Assembly (NCBI GenBank): GCA_028289405.1
Contig: JANQPP010000081.1
Location: 1-64,000, forward strand
DNA from: Pirellulales bacterium
GTDB lineage: Bacteria > Planctomycetota > Planctomycetia > Pirellulales > JANQPP01
Direction: 5' to 3'
DNA length: 64,000 bases
Shown: positions 26,616-37,570 of the stretch, one piece after another
Layout of the letters: every line of letters starts with the position of its first letter
How positions within the stretch are numbered: position 1 is the first letter of the stretch
Made by a program: the position numbers and the translations under genes
Notes under the pieces: model-generated
The model's input: the letters and a program-made list of their open reading frames with translations, nothing else
Told to the model about the DNA's origin: nothing
Databases searched by the model: none

Positions 26616-27812
26616 ATGCGCTTATTCAAGGTTTCATTTCACGTCGTGATCTTCGGATGGCTGTGCACAATTCCCGCGTCCGGCGCGTTCGGGCAAGGCA
26701 TTACCGTCGCCGGCGTGGGACCGGTGAACCGTTCCATGGGAGGAGCGGGGACGGCGGCGCCCCTGGAGGCGATTGGAGCCCTGCACTGGAACCCCGGTTC
26801 CATCAGCGCTCTCCCTACATCGGAGGTGACGTTCGGCGCGGAACTCTTCCTCGCGGATGTGGAATTGGCCACCACGGTCGGCGGAGTCTCGAACTCGACA
26901 AGCGGAGAGGCGGGGGTGGCGCCCATCCCCACGGTGGGCTGGGTACACCATGTTGAAAACACGCCCGTGACGATTGGCTTGGGGATTTACGGTATCGCTG
27001 GATTTCGGAACAACATGCCCGCCGATCCGAACAACCCCCTGCTGGCGACGGGTCCGATCTTCGCCGATGCGGAGATCATGCAAATCGCCCCCACGATTTC
27101 CTTTGCTTTGACGGAACGGCTTTCCATCGGCATTGCCCCCACGATTTCCGCCGCGCGGATCATGTTTGATCCCTTGGGTCCCTCACCGATCACTCCCACG
27201 GCAACGCCCGGCAGCGGCAATCGAGTGCATTGGGGGGGTGGCGTGCAATTAGGTCTCTACTACATCACGGAGCGAAATTGGCATTTTGGGTTCTCGATCA
27301 AAAGCCCTCAATGGTTCGAGGATTTCCGCTTCTTCACTCCCTCGGGCGTGACCACGTTTGACCTGGACTATCCCATGATTTTGTCGCTAGGGATGGCCTA
27401 CTCGGGAATCGAAGATTGGGTATTCGCCGTGGACGTACGGTATTTCGACTACGACAACACGGACGGTTTCAGCCAGTTTGGCTGGAGCAACATCGTCACG
27501 GCGGCGGTGGGGGCCCAGTATCGTTTGAATGATTGCTGGTATTTGCGGCTGGGATACAGCTTCAATCAAAATCCAATACATGAGGACGATGCCTTCACGA
27601 ACCTCTCGGATCCATTGATCCAAGACCACAACGTCGCGGCGGGGGCATCCTACAGCATTGCCGCGAACGTCGATATTTCGTTGGCCTACATCTATTTGGT
27701 CAACAATAGCCGATCGGGCCCGCTCCCTTCCCCGCCGTTCGGGGCCAATGATCGCTTGACGCATACCATCAACGCCCACTCCGTGGCCGCGGGCGTCACC
27801 GTGCGGTATTGA
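26616..27812 (+). CDS. FadL/OmpP1-type outer-membrane transport protein
   Basis: A 398-residue outer-membrane beta-barrel of the FadL/TodX family, which takes up hydrophobic compounds such as fatty acids or aromatics. The signal peptide ends near SGAFGQ-GIT. Typical parts are the hatch region with SMGGAGTAAPLEAIGALHWNPGSIS and repeated amphipathic strands (WHFGFSIKSPQWFEDF, WVFAVDVRYFDYDN, YLRLGYSFNQNPI, VAAGASYSIAANVDISLAYIY), ending in an aromatic Tyr residue after VTVRY, as needed for barrel insertion. It is monocistronic. The substrate is unknown. Confidence 0.88.
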   Translation: MRLFKVSFHVVIFGWLCTIPASGAFGQGITVAGVGPVNRSMGGAGTAAPLEAIGALHWNPGSISALPTSEVTFGAELFLADVELATTVGGVSNSTSGEAGVAPIPTVGWVHHVENTPVTIGLGIYGIAGFRNNMPADPNNPLLATGPIFADAEIMQIAPTISFALTERLSIGIAPTISAARIMFDPLGPSPITPTATPGSGNRVHWGGGVQLGLYYITERNWHFGFSIKSPQWFEDFRFFTPSGVTTFDLDYPMILSLGMAYSGIEDWVFAVDVRYFDYDNTDGFSQFGWSNIVTAAVGAQYRLNDCWYLRLGYSFNQNPIHEDDAFTNLSDPLIQDHNVAAGASYSIAANVDISLAYIYLVNNSRSGPLPSPPFGANDRLTHTINAHSVAAGVTVRY

Positions 27813-28140
27813 TTTCCTCCTGAGCGTTGGCTAGCGAACGTGTGTCCAACTCCGGCGGCGGAGGCATCGTTGGATTTGTGAAACGCGGATCGATTTTTCC
27901 GGCGGGGACATAACTCCAGCCGAAAATTCGGAACAACCGGTTCACTCGGGCATCACGGCTCGTGCGAATTCGGTTAAAGCCAGTGGACGAAAAGTCGTTT
28001 TGCACCGCGTATCAGGGAATTTCCGGTGCGGATCAGGGTTTGACGGGTGTTCCAGTCAAGAGAAATTTTGACGCCCGTATTCTTTGGCGTACCGTTTTCA
28101 TGGTCATGTATGTCGAAAGTATTTCCCTCGAGGTGGGACC
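27813..28140. other. Intergenic region with a doubtful small minus-strand frame
   Basis: About 330 bases without a sure gene. A minus-strand frame at 27796-28005 (69 residues) contains the protein-like segment FRIFGWSYVPAGKIDPRF but overlaps the end of the porin gene and has no clear ribosome binding site. I do not call it a gene. Confidence 0.4.
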
Positions 28141-28515
28141 GTGGAACCTGTCGCTCCGTTTTCCGCTGACGTCGAAGCTCCCTACCGGTTGGATGAACTA
28201 CTGGCAAGGTGCAACGGAAAAGTTGATCTTGCCCAGCGCGTGTTGCGGACGTTCCGTGCTCAATTCGGCACGTACATTGAGCAATGCGAGGAAGCGATTG
28301 GAAACGAAGACCTCGGCCAACTTGCCGCGGTGGCACACAAAATGAAAGGCGCGACTTCCTCGGTCGGTGCCCATGGCCTGAATCAGTTGGCGCAAAGTAT
28401 CGAAGCGAGCTCGATGGAGCAACGGTTCGATGAAGTGGAACGATTGGTGCAACAATTGGACGACGACTGGCAACGCATCGAAGAAATGAACGTCGACGAA
28501 TTAATGAGAAAGTGA
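28141..28515 (+). CDS. Histidine phosphotransfer (Hpt) protein
   Basis: A 124-residue single-domain Hpt protein, a four-helix bundle that passes phosphoryl groups between receiver domains in phosphorelays. The phosphorylated histidine is His66 in AAVAHKMKGATSSVGAHGL, the classic HxxKGxxxxxG pattern. The GTG at 28141 is preferred because GAGGTGGGA precedes it; a TTG at 28084 would add 19 unlikely residues. A REC-HD-GYP regulator gene follows after 73 bases on the same strand, the natural recipient. The large hybrid kinase at 31.4 kb has no Hpt domain of its own and is a candidate donor. Confidence 0.9.
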   Translation: MEPVAPFSADVEAPYRLDELLARCNGKVDLAQRVLRTFRAQFGTYIEQCEEAIGNEDLGQLAAVAHKMKGATSSVGAHGLNQLAQSIEASSMEQRFDEVERLVQQLDDDWQRIEEMNVDELMRK

Positions 28516-28588
28516 TCGCAGAGTCCTTGAATCCTCGATTTCGCGAGCATTTTGAAACTTCGCGTCGACCAAACTTGGGGCAATTCCG

Positions 28589-29584
28589 GTGCGCATCCTA
28601 GCTGTCGACGATGATCCGGTTTCCTTGGAACTCCTAGAGGGTGTGCTCACCGATTTCGGCTTCGATGTGGAAACGGCTCCCAATGGACGCGAGGCACTCG
28701 AGGCGACCCGTAGCGAAGACTTCCGCATCGTCGTGGCGGATTGGGAAATGCCTCATATGTCGGGCGTGGAATTGTGCCGCCGGATTCGGCAACGTTCCCT
28801 CAGTGCCTATGTCTATTTCATGCTCGTGACTTGCTTGGAAGGGGTCGAAAACCTCGTGGAAGGGCTTTCGGCGGGGGCTGACGACTTCATCAAAAAACCG
28901 TTCCACCCGGAAGAACTGCGGGTTCGAATGCGGACGGCGGAGCGGATTGCTTCTCTTGAAAGCCGCGACCTGATCATTTTTTCCCTGGCGAAGCTCGCGG
29001 AATCTCGCGACCCTGAAACCGGCGCGCACCTGGAACGAATGCAGCGCTACAGCCATATCGTCGCGGATCAACTGGGGAAAACGGACAAATATCGCGATAT
29101 TGTCGACGAAGATTATGTCCGCACGATCTTTCTCACGAGCCCTCTGCACGACATCGGCAAAGTCGGCATTCCCGACCATGTGCTATTGAAGCCAGGCCAA
29201 CTCATGCCGGAGGAATTCGAGATCATGAAGGAACACGCCGTGATTGGAGGGCAAACTCTCGACGCCGCTATCGAATCGCACCCGTCCGCCGGATTTCTGC
29301 AATTCGCCAGCGACATTGCCTGGTCACACCATGAGCGATATGACGGGAAAGGCTATCCGAAAGGTTTAGCGGGAGACGAGATCCCGTTGGCGGCACGGAT
29401 CGTCGCCGTGGCCGACGTTTACGATGCTCTGACCAGCAAACGGATTTACAAGTCCGCTTTCTCCCACGAGAAAGCGCGCAAGATCATCCTCGAGGGCCGA
29501 GGGACACAGTTTGATCCTGATGTCGTGGATGCCTTCCTCGCCCGGGAGCAGGACTTTCAGAGGATCAAAAACCACCTGCGATAA
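28589..29584 (+). CDS. Response regulator with HD-GYP c-di-GMP phosphodiesterase domain
   Basis: A 331-residue protein. Residues 1-118 are a receiver domain with acidic pocket VDDDP, phosphoacceptor Asp51 (VADWEMP) and Lys in KKPFHPEEL. Residues about 140-325 are an HD-GYP domain, which hydrolyses cyclic di-GMP: HLERMQRYSHIVAD, the HDIGKVGIPD motif (His187, Asp188), EHAVIGGQTL, HHERYDGKGYPKGL and VADVYDALTSKRIYK. All metal ligands seem present, so it should be active. Phosphorylation by the upstream Hpt protein is likely from the gene order. Output would be a drop in c-di-GMP, favouring swimming over attachment. Confidence 0.95.
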   Translation: MRILAVDDDPVSLELLEGVLTDFGFDVETAPNGREALEATRSEDFRIVVADWEMPHMSGVELCRRIRQRSLSAYVYFMLVTCLEGVENLVEGLSAGADDFIKKPFHPEELRVRMRTAERIASLESRDLIIFSLAKLAESRDPETGAHLERMQRYSHIVADQLGKTDKYRDIVDEDYVRTIFLTSPLHDIGKVGIPDHVLLKPGQLMPEEFEIMKEHAVIGGQTLDAAIESHPSAGFLQFASDIAWSHHERYDGKGYPKGLAGDEIPLAARIVAVADVYDALTSKRIYKSAFSHEKARKIILEGRGTQFDPDVVDAFLAREQDFQRIKNHLR

Positions 29585-29837
29585 CGCCCAGCACTTTGCC
29601 CGCGTGATGCGGCCAATACGGCGATTTGACGTGGGTAAAGAATGCTGGACGGCTTTGCCGCATTTCAAATGGTGCCCACGGACGGACTCTTGGTCGCCGC
29701 TCGACTTTCGGACGATGACCTTAAGACACCGCAGCCTTTCGCGAACAGGGGGCCATATGGACCCCATGTCACGAGAAGACGTGTGCTGCTCCCCGCTCGT
29801 AGCGGATACCAGGGTCCGCTTCGTTGAACCTAACAAA

Positions 29838-30962
29838 TTACTTGGGCTTAGGCTTCGACCGAACTGGAGTATCCTGTTCCGCGACCGACATTGGAGGACG
29901 AATGGATTCTGCTTGATCCACCCGTTGCCGAGAGTCCGCCGGGCTCCGGTCGATGAAATGCATGATGATGCCCGTATCGTCACGGACCGTTTCGATCGCG
30001 TTTACGTCGAACCCAGCAGCCTCATAAAGCGCCATACAATCTTCGTATGTTCGCTGGAAAAAGAACCAGTCGAGGTGCCATTGGTAAGGTGTCTGGTCGT
30101 AGCGTTCCCGATCCTTGAAAGCTACCAACAGGACGCCGTTATCCGCTAGCGTTTCGTGCCAGGCTTGCAGCAGTCGTTGCAAATGTTTATCCGGGAGATA
30201 GTCGCAAAGCCCCACGCTGTAGATGACATCGAAACGACCGAACTTTTCGATGGTGGTTTCCGCGGAGCGAGTCCGAAGAGCGTTATAGTGAATAGCCTTC
30301 AAGTCGCCTGCCTTGAATTGAGGCGCGACCTCACGGTTCACGAAATCCAGCGCCAAAGGATCGCTATCCATGGCGACGATTTCCAGGGCGCCGCCTATGT
30401 CGCGTGGCCAGTCGACAAACTCCCGGCATGGACCGGAAGCAATATCCAAGATTCGAGCTTTTCCCTGCCGGGCAGCCACTTCATCAAGCAAGAATTTCCT
30501 CGTGGCTTTCAAGCGAGTTCGCACGGCCCGTGCCAAGGGCAGGTCTTGGATACATAGATCTAGATAGCCTCCCAGCCCGCGATTTGGTGGTTCGACGGCA
30601 TATAACTTGATCAGCATTTCGTAATCTCCGGCGAAGCCGCTCGGTTTGGAGCGGGCTCGATGGGCAATCCAGCTCTGGTTGAACCAGCGGGCCGTCTCTT
30701 TTCGAAAGCCGTCTTGCACTTCCTGGATCATTCTCGGGTCATCCCCGTGCTCCGCCTCGAATTCTCGGCAAGAATCCTGCGACTTTTGGAATGCTTCGAG
30801 TATGCGCTGATGGTAGCGGTCCCCCTGAACCGGTTCGGCGTCGGGAGTAATCTCACGTTCCAGATCATTCAAACAGGATTGAAATGAAGCCACGTCCTTG
30901 TGGAAGAAGTTTTCGACTTTCGCCAGTTTCTCGGCAGTCAGGTCCAAGGAGATTCGGCTCAT
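29838..30962 (-). CDS. SAM-dependent methyltransferase, possibly PhcB-like
   Basis: About 374 residues from the ATG at 30962 (a second start 18 bases upstream is possible). The N-terminal 140 residues are helical. They are followed by a PSGFAGDYEMLIKLY segment, then a class I methyltransferase core: ILDIASGPCREFVDWP (motif I), VAMDSDPLALDFV, FDVIYSVGLCDYL and GVLLVAFKDRER. The GYAGDY-like segment before the core recalls methyltransferases annotated for 3-hydroxypalmitate methyl ester synthesis (PhcB type), which make a diffusible fatty-acid-ester signal; this resemblance is from memory of the motif and should be treated as tentative. It is divergent from the giant sensor kinase gene, with a 394-base shared control region. 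Confidence 0.72.
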   Translation of the reverse strand: MSRISLDLTAEKLAKVENFFHKDVASFQSCLNDLEREITPDAEPVQGDRYHQRILEAFQKSQDSCREFEAEHGDDPRMIQEVQDGFRKETARWFNQSWIAHRARSKPSGFAGDYEMLIKLYAVEPPNRGLGGYLDLCIQDLPLARAVRTRLKATRKFLLDEVAARQGKARILDIASGPCREFVDWPRDIGGALEIVAMDSDPLALDFVNREVAPQFKAGDLKAIHYNALRTRSAETTIEKFGRFDVIYSVGLCDYLPDKHLQRLLQAWHETLADNGVLLVAFKDRERYDQTPYQWHLDWFFFQRTYEDCMALYEAAGFDVNAIETVRDDTGIIMHFIDRSPADSRQRVDQAESIRPPMSVAEQDTPVRSKPKPK

Positions 30963-31356
30963 GTTTTCCCTTTTTGACAAATATGGAGACGTTTCAAAGT
31001 TCGACGCACGGCCCAGCCCCCGACCGCCTCAGCTTTGCTCAATCGCGTCATTACCCTAATAAGGCCGTCCAGTTTCGCGCGTCGAGGGTATCTCTGTCAA
31101 CAGTTTTTAGGGTTTTTACGGAATCATCACGAGAATTTCTCATCGGTGTAGGGATTGGATGGCCTACACCGAGGCTGACATTTTTGCGGTTCCAGCATTT
31201 CGCGAGGCTAGCCGGTTTTCGCGATGGTCTTGCCTAGAAACACCCCGACGAGTCCCGGCTTGTGTGCTGGCCGAGAGCTATGATTCCCTAGGCCAATGTA
31301 TTCTCAATGGTAAGCGCCGCAGCGCATCTCGGCGGCAGCTTTAGCGGGACCGCGCG
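30963..31356. other. Shared control region between divergent methyltransferase and kinase
   Basis: A 394-base region between divergent genes. It holds no gene. The only marked structure is the perfect 9-bp inverted repeat listed separately. Promoters for both genes should be here. Confidence 0.5.
31144..31171. promoter_or_regulatory. Perfect 9-bp palindrome, possible operator
   Basis: CGGTGTAGG at 31144-31152 is exactly complementary to CCTACACCG at 31163-31171, with a 10-base spacer. The position between divergent genes suits a regulator site, but a transcript hairpin in the kinase leader is equally possible. Confidence 0.4.
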
Positions 31357-34300
31357 GTGATGGAAGACGAGATTCAACAAGGCGGATTGCCACGAGGCGA
31401 GGCTTTTAGCGCCACTCAACCTTGGAACGATTGGGTTGCCGCGCAAGGGTACGGCGTCGCCCAATTGGTCACGGAAGAACCCCACGCGACAACCCTATTC
31501 GCCACAAATGGCGAGGGGCAACAGGTCGTCATTAAGCGGCTTTCGCACGATGCGCTGAACAAGGCGACGCGGATCCGGCTTGAACATGAGGCTTCGATTC
31601 GATCGCGGTTGGATGACGAATGCCTTGTACCGATCACTCGCATTGATGACGACGGTAGCAATATTTTCGTCGTCATGCCTCGCATTTCCGGAGAACAACT
31701 TCGCGACCGCCTGGCGCGAAGAGCATTGTCTCTCAAGGAAGCACTGACCGTTGGCAGATGCCTTTTCAAGGCTCTAGCGGCGCTTCATGCACATGGCGCG
31801 CTGCATCGGGATATCAAACCGGCGAATATCATCGTCAACCAGGGCGACTCGATTCAATGGGCGAAGCTGGTGGACATCGCCACCATTCACAGCTTTCACC
31901 CCGACCGGCTCGTGGGAGAGCGCGCCTGTGATACCGTCGCCTATATGTCACCGGAACAAGCCGGTTCCATTGACTGCGATGTCGGGGATTCTTCGGATCT
32001 TTATTCCGCGGGCATCGTGTTGTTCCACTGCCTGGCGGGACGGCCTCCCTTCCAAAGTGACAATGCGGGAACCATTCTGTTTGAACACTTGACGGCGAAA
32101 GTCCCCGGATTGCGCGGGATCAATGGGCGGCTCCCCCGTGCCGTCGATGAGTTGGTTCAGAGGCTTCTGCGGAAAGACCCTCACGACCGATATCAACTAG
32201 CTCAAGCCGTCGTCTCGGACCTGGACTCGATTATTCGAGCGTTGAACGCAGGGGAGCGGGAACCCGAGATCGTAATCGGAGCCGCGGATCGGCGCTGCAC
32301 GATTACCGAGCCTGCTTTCGTCGGCAGAGCTCATGAGTTGAGACAAGTTGACGAGCACGTCAGCAGAACCCTGAACGGCAAAGGAGATGTCCTGCTGCTC
32401 GAAGGGGAGTCCGGGTCTGGCAAAAGCAGGCTTCTCGTCGAGTTTGCCCACCGGGCGCGACGGGATGGGCTCTGGGTTTTGAAAGGCCAAGGCTCGACAG
32501 CCGTCGCGGAACGTCCCTTTCGATTGCTGGAGGGAATTGTCAATGGTCTACTTTCCGAACTGCGAGCCGACCCGGCCTTTTCGGAAGCCCTGCGCAAGCG
32601 GCTTGGGAACGACGTTGACGCGATTTGTGCCGCGCTGCCCCCACTGGCTGAATTTTTAGGCGAGAAGGATTCTCGCGACTTGACGCCAGCGGCATTTGGC
32701 GAGGCGCGCACGATCCAAGCTCTCGTCAACCTGTTGGACTCCTTGGGCACGGGGCCGCGACCGGCTATCATCGTGCTCGACGACTGCCAATGGTCGGATG
32801 AATTGACCTACAAGCTGATCCACCGCTGGCGCAAAGCCGGCAACGTTCCTCGCCATCGACATACATCCCTTGTGATTTCGTTCCGCTCGGAAGAAGTTCC
32901 CGCCAAGCACACGCTTCGTAAAGTACGCCATGCCAGCCACTTGGCTCTCGCGCCGCTCTCGGAAACCGAGATCCGGCAACTCGTCGAATCGATGGCCGGT
33001 TCCCTGCCTGACGATGCGGTTCAAGCCGTTGCCAGGCTGGCCGATGGAAGTCCCTTCATGGCTTCGGCCGTCCTCCGTGGATTACTGGAAACGGGCGCGC
33101 TAACTCCGCATCCCCAAGGCTGGCGCGTGGATCCCAGGGCGATGGACGATTTGCAGTCCTCCAACCACGCCGCCGCTCTATTGACGCGCCGCATCCAGCT
33201 CCTTCCCGAAAATACGGTGCGGCTACTCACGGTGGGTGCCGTGGTCGGTAAGGAATTCGGATTGGATATGGCGGCCAGCTTGACCGGATTGACGCCGTCG
33301 GAAGCGTTGGAGGCGTTAGGAAAAGCCCGAGAGAGACGGCTCATCTGGACGCGCCCCGATGGTGGGCATTTCGTTTTCGTGCACGACAAAATCCGTTCCA
33401 CCTTGCTGGAAAGATTGACCGAAGGCGAGCGAAAAGGACTACATCTCCGCGCCGCGCATCAGTTGCAGCTCGCGCTTCCGGCACGGGCATCGGATATCGC
33501 GTATCACTTCCATGAAGGGGGCGAAAGCCGTAACGCGCTGCGGTTCGCGCTCTTGGCTGCGGAACAAGCTCGGGCGCAGTATTCGCTGGAAATTGCGGAA
33601 AATCAGTATCGCATCGCCCTCAAGGGGGCTGAGGATGTCGAGACGGAAAACACCGTCCACTACCGGATTGCCGAAGGGCTCGGCGATACGTTGATGCTCC
33701 GTGGAGATTACGATGCCGCGGCTCCGCTGTTGGAACAGGCGGCTCGATTCGCCCAGGGACGCCTGGCACGCGCGCAGATTCAAGGCAAACTCGCGGAGCT
33801 GTGTTTCAAACGCGGCGACATGGAACGTGCCACCAAAGGTTTCGAAGAAGCGCTGCGAACCTTGGGCCGTTTCACGCCCCAGTCGCTTCCTCTCATCGTG
33901 GTGTTCCTGGCTTGGGAAGCGACCGTTCAATTTTTTCACACTTTGCTGCCCCGATTTCGCGGGCACCCGGACAGCCGCGCCCCCACGGAACGTGAACGGC
34001 TGGCGATCAAGCTCTACAGTTTTTTGACGCATGGATGTTGGTACTGCCGGAGCAAAGTCCAATGCCTGTGGGCACATCTGCGGGGCATGAATTTGGCCGA
34101 GCGTTTTCAGCCCACGCCTGAACTGGCACATGCATATTCCGAACATGCCCCGGTGATGTGTTTGGTGCCCATGTTTCACCGCGCGGTCAAATACGCGGAG
34201 AAATCCCTGGAGCTGCGCAAGCAATTCAACGACGTCTGGGGCCAAGGGCAATCGCTGAACTTTTATAGCGTTGTGCTCTACGCGGCATCCCGCTACCGGG

Positions 34301-37300
34301 AATGCGTGGTGAAAGCGCGGGAAGCGGTCCGGTTACTGGAGAGAACTGGCGATTATTGGCAGGTGCATATTGCCCGCTATCAGGCCGCAGCCTCCTTGTA
34401 TCGGTTGGGCGAATTTCGTGAAGCCGTGGAAGAAGCGAAGCGGAACTATCATTCGGGAATCGACCTCGGAGATGAACAAGCCTCGGGAATCATTTTAGAT
34501 GTCTGGGCGCGGGCGGCCATGGGAGACGTTCCAGAGGAAATCATCTCGACCGAACTGGCCCGCAAACGGCAGGATGCGCAAGGCAAAACGCAAGTCTATT
34601 TGGCCGAGGGCATCCGGAAACTACACCAGCACGAAGTGGATGCTGCCGTGGAGACTCTGGAGCAAGCCGTGAAAACGGCCCGGCAGGCCGGAATCCACAA
34701 CGCATACACTCTGCCAACGCTGGCATGGCTGACCACGGCCCGCCGGATGCAAATCGAAGAGACATCGATTTACGCTCCGCGGCTTCGAACGAAGTTATTA
34801 CGGAAAGCGGAGCGGGCCGCCCGCCGGGCGATTCGCTCGGCAAGAGTTTGTCGTAATGACTTGTCTCGCTCATTGCGAGAAGCAGCACGGCTCGCGGCCA
34901 TGCGTGGCAAACCGCACAAAGCCAGCCGGCTATTTCAGCAAAGTCTCGACATAGCGGAACAGCTCGAAGAAAAGTTTGAATATGCCGAAACGCTACGGCA
35001 ACGAGGCCACGTTGGTGCCAGTCTAGGCTGGCCAGCGGCGAGCGAGGATCGTGAGCAAGCAGGCAAACTCCTCGACGAACTGACGTGGGACCTGGAAGTC
35101 GAAGCATCACCTTCCGATACGGTCCCCGCCATGGGAACACTTTCCTTGGCTGATCGCTTCGACACGGTGCTCAAGACGGGCCGTAAAATTGCTTCCGCCC
35201 TCTCCACGGCGAAGATCTACGACGAGACCAGGGCTGCCGCTTTGAGACTGCTACGCGGCGAAGAATGCCAATGCCTGGTATTTGAGCGAAGAGGGTACGA
35301 AGAAAAACCGCTGATCCTCTTCGGTTCGGAGGACTCCCATTACAACCAGGAAATGCTGCAACGGACCATCTCCGCCGGGAAAGCGATCGCCTTTATCGAT
35401 GAGACCTCCGAGGAAAACCTCGATAGCGTCATGCTGACCGAGCGGTCGGCGCTTTTGGTTCCCATTCACGTTCGCGGAAAAGTTGCCGCCTGCGTGCACG
35501 TGACCCATGGTCAAGTCCGCGGACTATTCGGGAAAGACGAAGAACGGCTCGCCGATTTCATTGCCACCATTGCCGGCGCGGCACTTGAAAACGCGGAAGG
35601 TTTTCAACAGCTCCAAGAACTCAATGCAACTCTCGAACAACGCGTTGCCGAACGCACGGCGGCAGCCGAGTCACGTTCCCGAGAATTGACGCGTTCCAAC
35701 CGCAAGCTGGAACGCGTGGCGAAGAAGCTACGAAACACGCAAGGCGAACTGCGTGTGGCGAAAGACGCCGCGGAAGCGGCTAGTTTGGCCAAGAGCCGGT
35801 TTCTAGCGACCATGAGCCATGAAATCCGGACACCCATGAACGGCATCCTGGGAATGGCCGAGTTGGCTTTACGCACTTCGCTGTCCGATCAGCAACGTAA
35901 TTACATGAGCGTGATCCGGCAATCCGGAGACGCCTTGCTGAATCTGCTCAACGACATCCTCGACCTTTCCAAAATCGAAGCGGGGCGTATGGATCTGGAA
36001 AACATTCCATACAACCCGCATGAAGTCGTCGGCGCGGCCGTGAAGTTAATGGGCGTTTCCGCTGCTAGGAAAGGCGTGGAGTTGATCGCCCGAATCGCAC
36101 CGGAAGTGCCGTCGAATCTGCTGGGCGATCCTTGCCGCTTGAGGCAGGTCATTCTTAACTTGCTGGGTAATGCGATCAAATTCAGTGACCAGGGAGAGGT
36201 CTTCATCAACGTGTTCGTCGAAGAGGAAGGGAATGCCCATGAATTGAGAGTGTCTGTCAAGGATTCGGGCCCCGGCATTCCTCCTGATAAGCAAAAGGCA
36301 ATCTTTGAATCCTTCCAACAAGGGGACAGCTCCACGACGCGCCGGTATGGAGGAACTGGGCTGGGCCTCTCCATTTCCCGGCAATTGGTCGAGCTCATGC
36401 AGGGCCGGATGTGGGTCGAAAGCCAGAACGGACAGGGGAGCACGTTCTTCTTCGCGATTCCGTTGTCACTATCCTCGGCTCAGTCCGAATTCGATTTCCA
36501 CGGCCAGCTTCGAAATACTCGAATTCTGATCCATAGCAGCCGCCAGACGAGCCGGGAAGTGTTGAGGGAATTCCTGGCACATGTCGGAGCAGAGGTCATC
36601 TGCCTGGACAGCCAGCGGGAAGCGGTCCAGTACTTCAAGGAAAACGCCTCGCTTGGGGTGGATCGGGAGTTCTTATTATTCAATATCGAAAGCCAACAGT
36701 CTCATGGCCTCGACTTCTTCGAGGAATTGTCGGACGGGCAGGTCGGCCAACGCACGCCGCTAGCTTTGTTGCCCGCCGATGGCATGAATGTTTCGCTGGA
36801 GTACAGCCCGCTCGGGATTCACCATACGTTGACCAAACCCATCTTCGGCAAGGAGATCATCAATTGGATCTCGAAGTTCAAGCGGGACGAGGACAGCGCG
36901 CTCCCCGAGAATGAGCCGCAGCCAGGAGATTTCCGCCCGACTTTGCGGATCCTGCTCGCCGAAGACGACCTGATCAACCAAGAAGTAGCGCTGGGATTGC
37001 TGGAACATCTGGGCCACGCGTGCGAAGTCGCGAATAACGGCCAAGAGGCGCTGGACGCACTTGAACGCCATTCCTTCGACGTGGTCCTAATGGATGTGGA
37101 AATGCCGGGAACTGACGGATTGACCGCCACGAAACGGCTTCGTGAAAGAGAACAGGGTACCGGTCGCCACACGCCAATCATTGCCATGACCGCACATGCT
37201 CTGTTGGACGTCGAGCAAAAGTGCCTGGGAGCGGGAATGGATGGCTGTCTCGCGAAACCCATTGAGCCCGAAAAGCTCACGGTCGCCTTGGATTCCATAC

Positions 37301-37341
37301 TGGCGTCGATGGCCTCTCAGGATCAAGCCAGCCTCGTATAA
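31357..37341 (+). CDS. Ser/Thr kinase-AAA-TPR-GAF hybrid histidine kinase
   Basis: A 1994-residue cytosolic signalling protein. Domains in order: Ser/Thr kinase-like (about 30-295; Lys60, HRDIKPAN with Asp152, but DIA in place of DFG); AAA-type ATPase of the PknK/MalT kind (Walker A GESGSGKS at 350-357, IIVLDD near 470); helical TPR-rich middle (about 690-1240); GAF (about 1265-1420); coiled coil; HisKA with [10 protein letters not shown] (His1488); HATPase with [11 protein letters not shown] (Asn1605), DSGPGI and GGTGLGLSI; a degenerate receiver (about 1710-1830) with no acceptor Asp visible; and a full receiver (Asp1913 in LMDVEMPG). This layout is known from cyanobacteria, myxobacteria and planctomycetes. 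Start GTG at 31357 or ATG at 31360. It probably senses a ligand through TPR/GAF and feeds a phosphorelay. Confidence 0.93.
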   Translation: MMEDEIQQGGLPRGEAFSATQPWNDWVAAQGYGVAQLVTEEPHATTLFATNGEGQQVVIKRLSHDALNKATRIRLEHEASIRSRLDDECLVPITRIDDDGSNIFVVMPRISGEQLRDRLARRALSLKEALTVGRCLFKALAALHAHGALHRDIKPANIIVNQGDSIQWAKLVDIATIHSFHPDRLVGERACDTVAYMSPEQAGSIDCDVGDSSDLYSAGIVLFHCLAGRPPFQSDNAGTILFEHLTAKVPGLRGINGRLPRAVDELVQRLLRKDPHDRYQLAQAVVSDLDSIIRALNAGEREPEIVIGAADRRCTITEPAFVGRAHELRQVDEHVSRTLNGKGDVLLLEGESGSGKSRLLVEFAHRARRDGLWVLKGQGSTAVAERPFRLLEGIVNGLLSELRADPAFSEALRKRLGNDVDAICAALPPLAEFLGEKDSRDLTPAAFGEARTIQALVNLLDSLGTGPRPAIIVLDDCQWSDELTYKLIHRWRKAGNVPRHRHTSLVISFRSEEVPAKHTLRKVRHASHLALAPLSETEIRQLVESMAGSLPDDAVQAVARLADGSPFMASAVLRGLLETGALTPHPQGWRVDPRAMDDLQSSNHAAALLTRRIQLLPENTVRLLTVGAVVGKEFGLDMAASLTGLTPSEALEALGKARERRLIWTRPDGGHFVFVHDKIRSTLLERLTEGERKGLHLRAAHQLQLALPARASDIAYHFHEGGESRNALRFALLAAEQARAQYSLEIAENQYRIALKGAEDVETENTVHYRIAEGLGDTLMLRGDYDAAAPLLEQAARFAQGRLARAQIQGKLAELCFKRGDMERATKGFEEALRTLGRFTPQSLPLIVVFLAWEATVQFFHTLLPRFRGHPDSRAPTERERLAIKLYSFLTHGCWYCRSKVQCLWAHLRGMNLAERFQPTPELAHAYSEHAPVMCLVPMFHRAVKYAEKSLELRKQFNDVWGQGQSLNFYSVVLYAASRYRECVVKAREAVRLLERTGDYWQVHIARYQAAASLYRLGEFREAVEEAKRNYHSGIDLGDEQASGIILDVWARAAMGDVPEEIISTELARKRQDAQGKTQVYLAEGIRKLHQHEVDAAVETLEQAVKTARQAGIHNAYTLPTLAWLTTARRMQIEETSIYAPRLRTKLLRKAERAARRAIRSARVCRNDLSRSLREAARLAAMRGKPHKASRLFQQSLDIAEQLEEKFEYAETLRQRGHVGASLGWPAASEDREQAGKLLDELTWDLEVEASPSDTVPAMGTLSLADRFDTVLKTGRKIASALSTAKIYDETRAAALRLLRGEECQCLVFERRGYEEKPLILFGSEDSHYNQEMLQRTISAGKAIAFIDETSEENLDSVMLTERSALLVPIHVRGKVAACVHVTHGQVRGLFGKDEERLADFIATIAGAALENAEGFQQLQELNATLEQRVAERTAAAESRSRELTRSNRKLERVAKKLRNTQGELRVAKDAAEAASLAKSRFLATMSHEIRTPMNGILGMAELALRTSLSDQQRNYMSVIRQSGDALLNLLNDILDLSKIEAGRMDLENIPYNPHEVVGAAVKLMGVSAARKGVELIARIAPEVPSNLLGDPCRLRQVILNLLGNAIKFSDQGEVFINVFVEEEGNAHELRVSVKDSGPGIPPDKQKAIFESFQQGDSSTTRRYGGTGLGLSISRQLVELMQGRMWVESQNGQGSTFFFAIPLSLSSAQSEFDFHGQLRNTRILIHSSRQTSREVLREFLAHVGAEVICLDSQREAVQYFKENASLGVDREFLLFNIESQQSHGLDFFEELSDGQVGQRTPLALLPADGMNVSLEYSPLGIHHTLTKPIFGKEIINWISKFKRDEDSALPENEPQPGDFRPTLRILLAEDDLINQEVALGLLEHLGHACEVANNGQEALDALERHSFDVVLMDVEMPGTDGLTATKRLREREQGTGRHTPIIAMTAHALLDVEQKCLGAGMDGCLAKPIEPEKLTVALDSILASMASQDQASLV

Positions 37342-37513
37342 CAGCTTGTTGATTTACTCAACAGGCTGTTGCATCACACGAAGTGATGTTCAAAATGGCG
37401 ACGTAAGTCGTTATTTTGTGAGCCGTGAGCAGCTTCGCTGCGCCAATAGTAGCCAATACGGCGGCGAGGGTTGAAAAACGTCACGAAGACGTTTTTCAAC
37501 GGACTGATAACAC
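37340..37513. repeat. MITE-like element with two hairpins
   Basis: Just after the kinase stop codon lies AACAGCTTGTTGA (37340-37352), nearly complementary to TCAACAGGCTGTT (37358-37370). About 100 bases later GTTGAAAAACGTC (37470-37482) is exactly complementary to GACGTTTTTCAAC (37488-37500). The outer ends, TAACAGCTTGTTGA and the complement of the right end TATCAGTCCGTTGA, are similar, as in a small inverted-repeat element. No gene lies inside. The first hairpin may also end the kinase transcript. Confidence 0.5.
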
Positions 37514-37570
37514 ACCACGCCGCTGGACGCGCGGAATCAAAGTGAGTGACCGTATGGTCGTCACTTCAGT

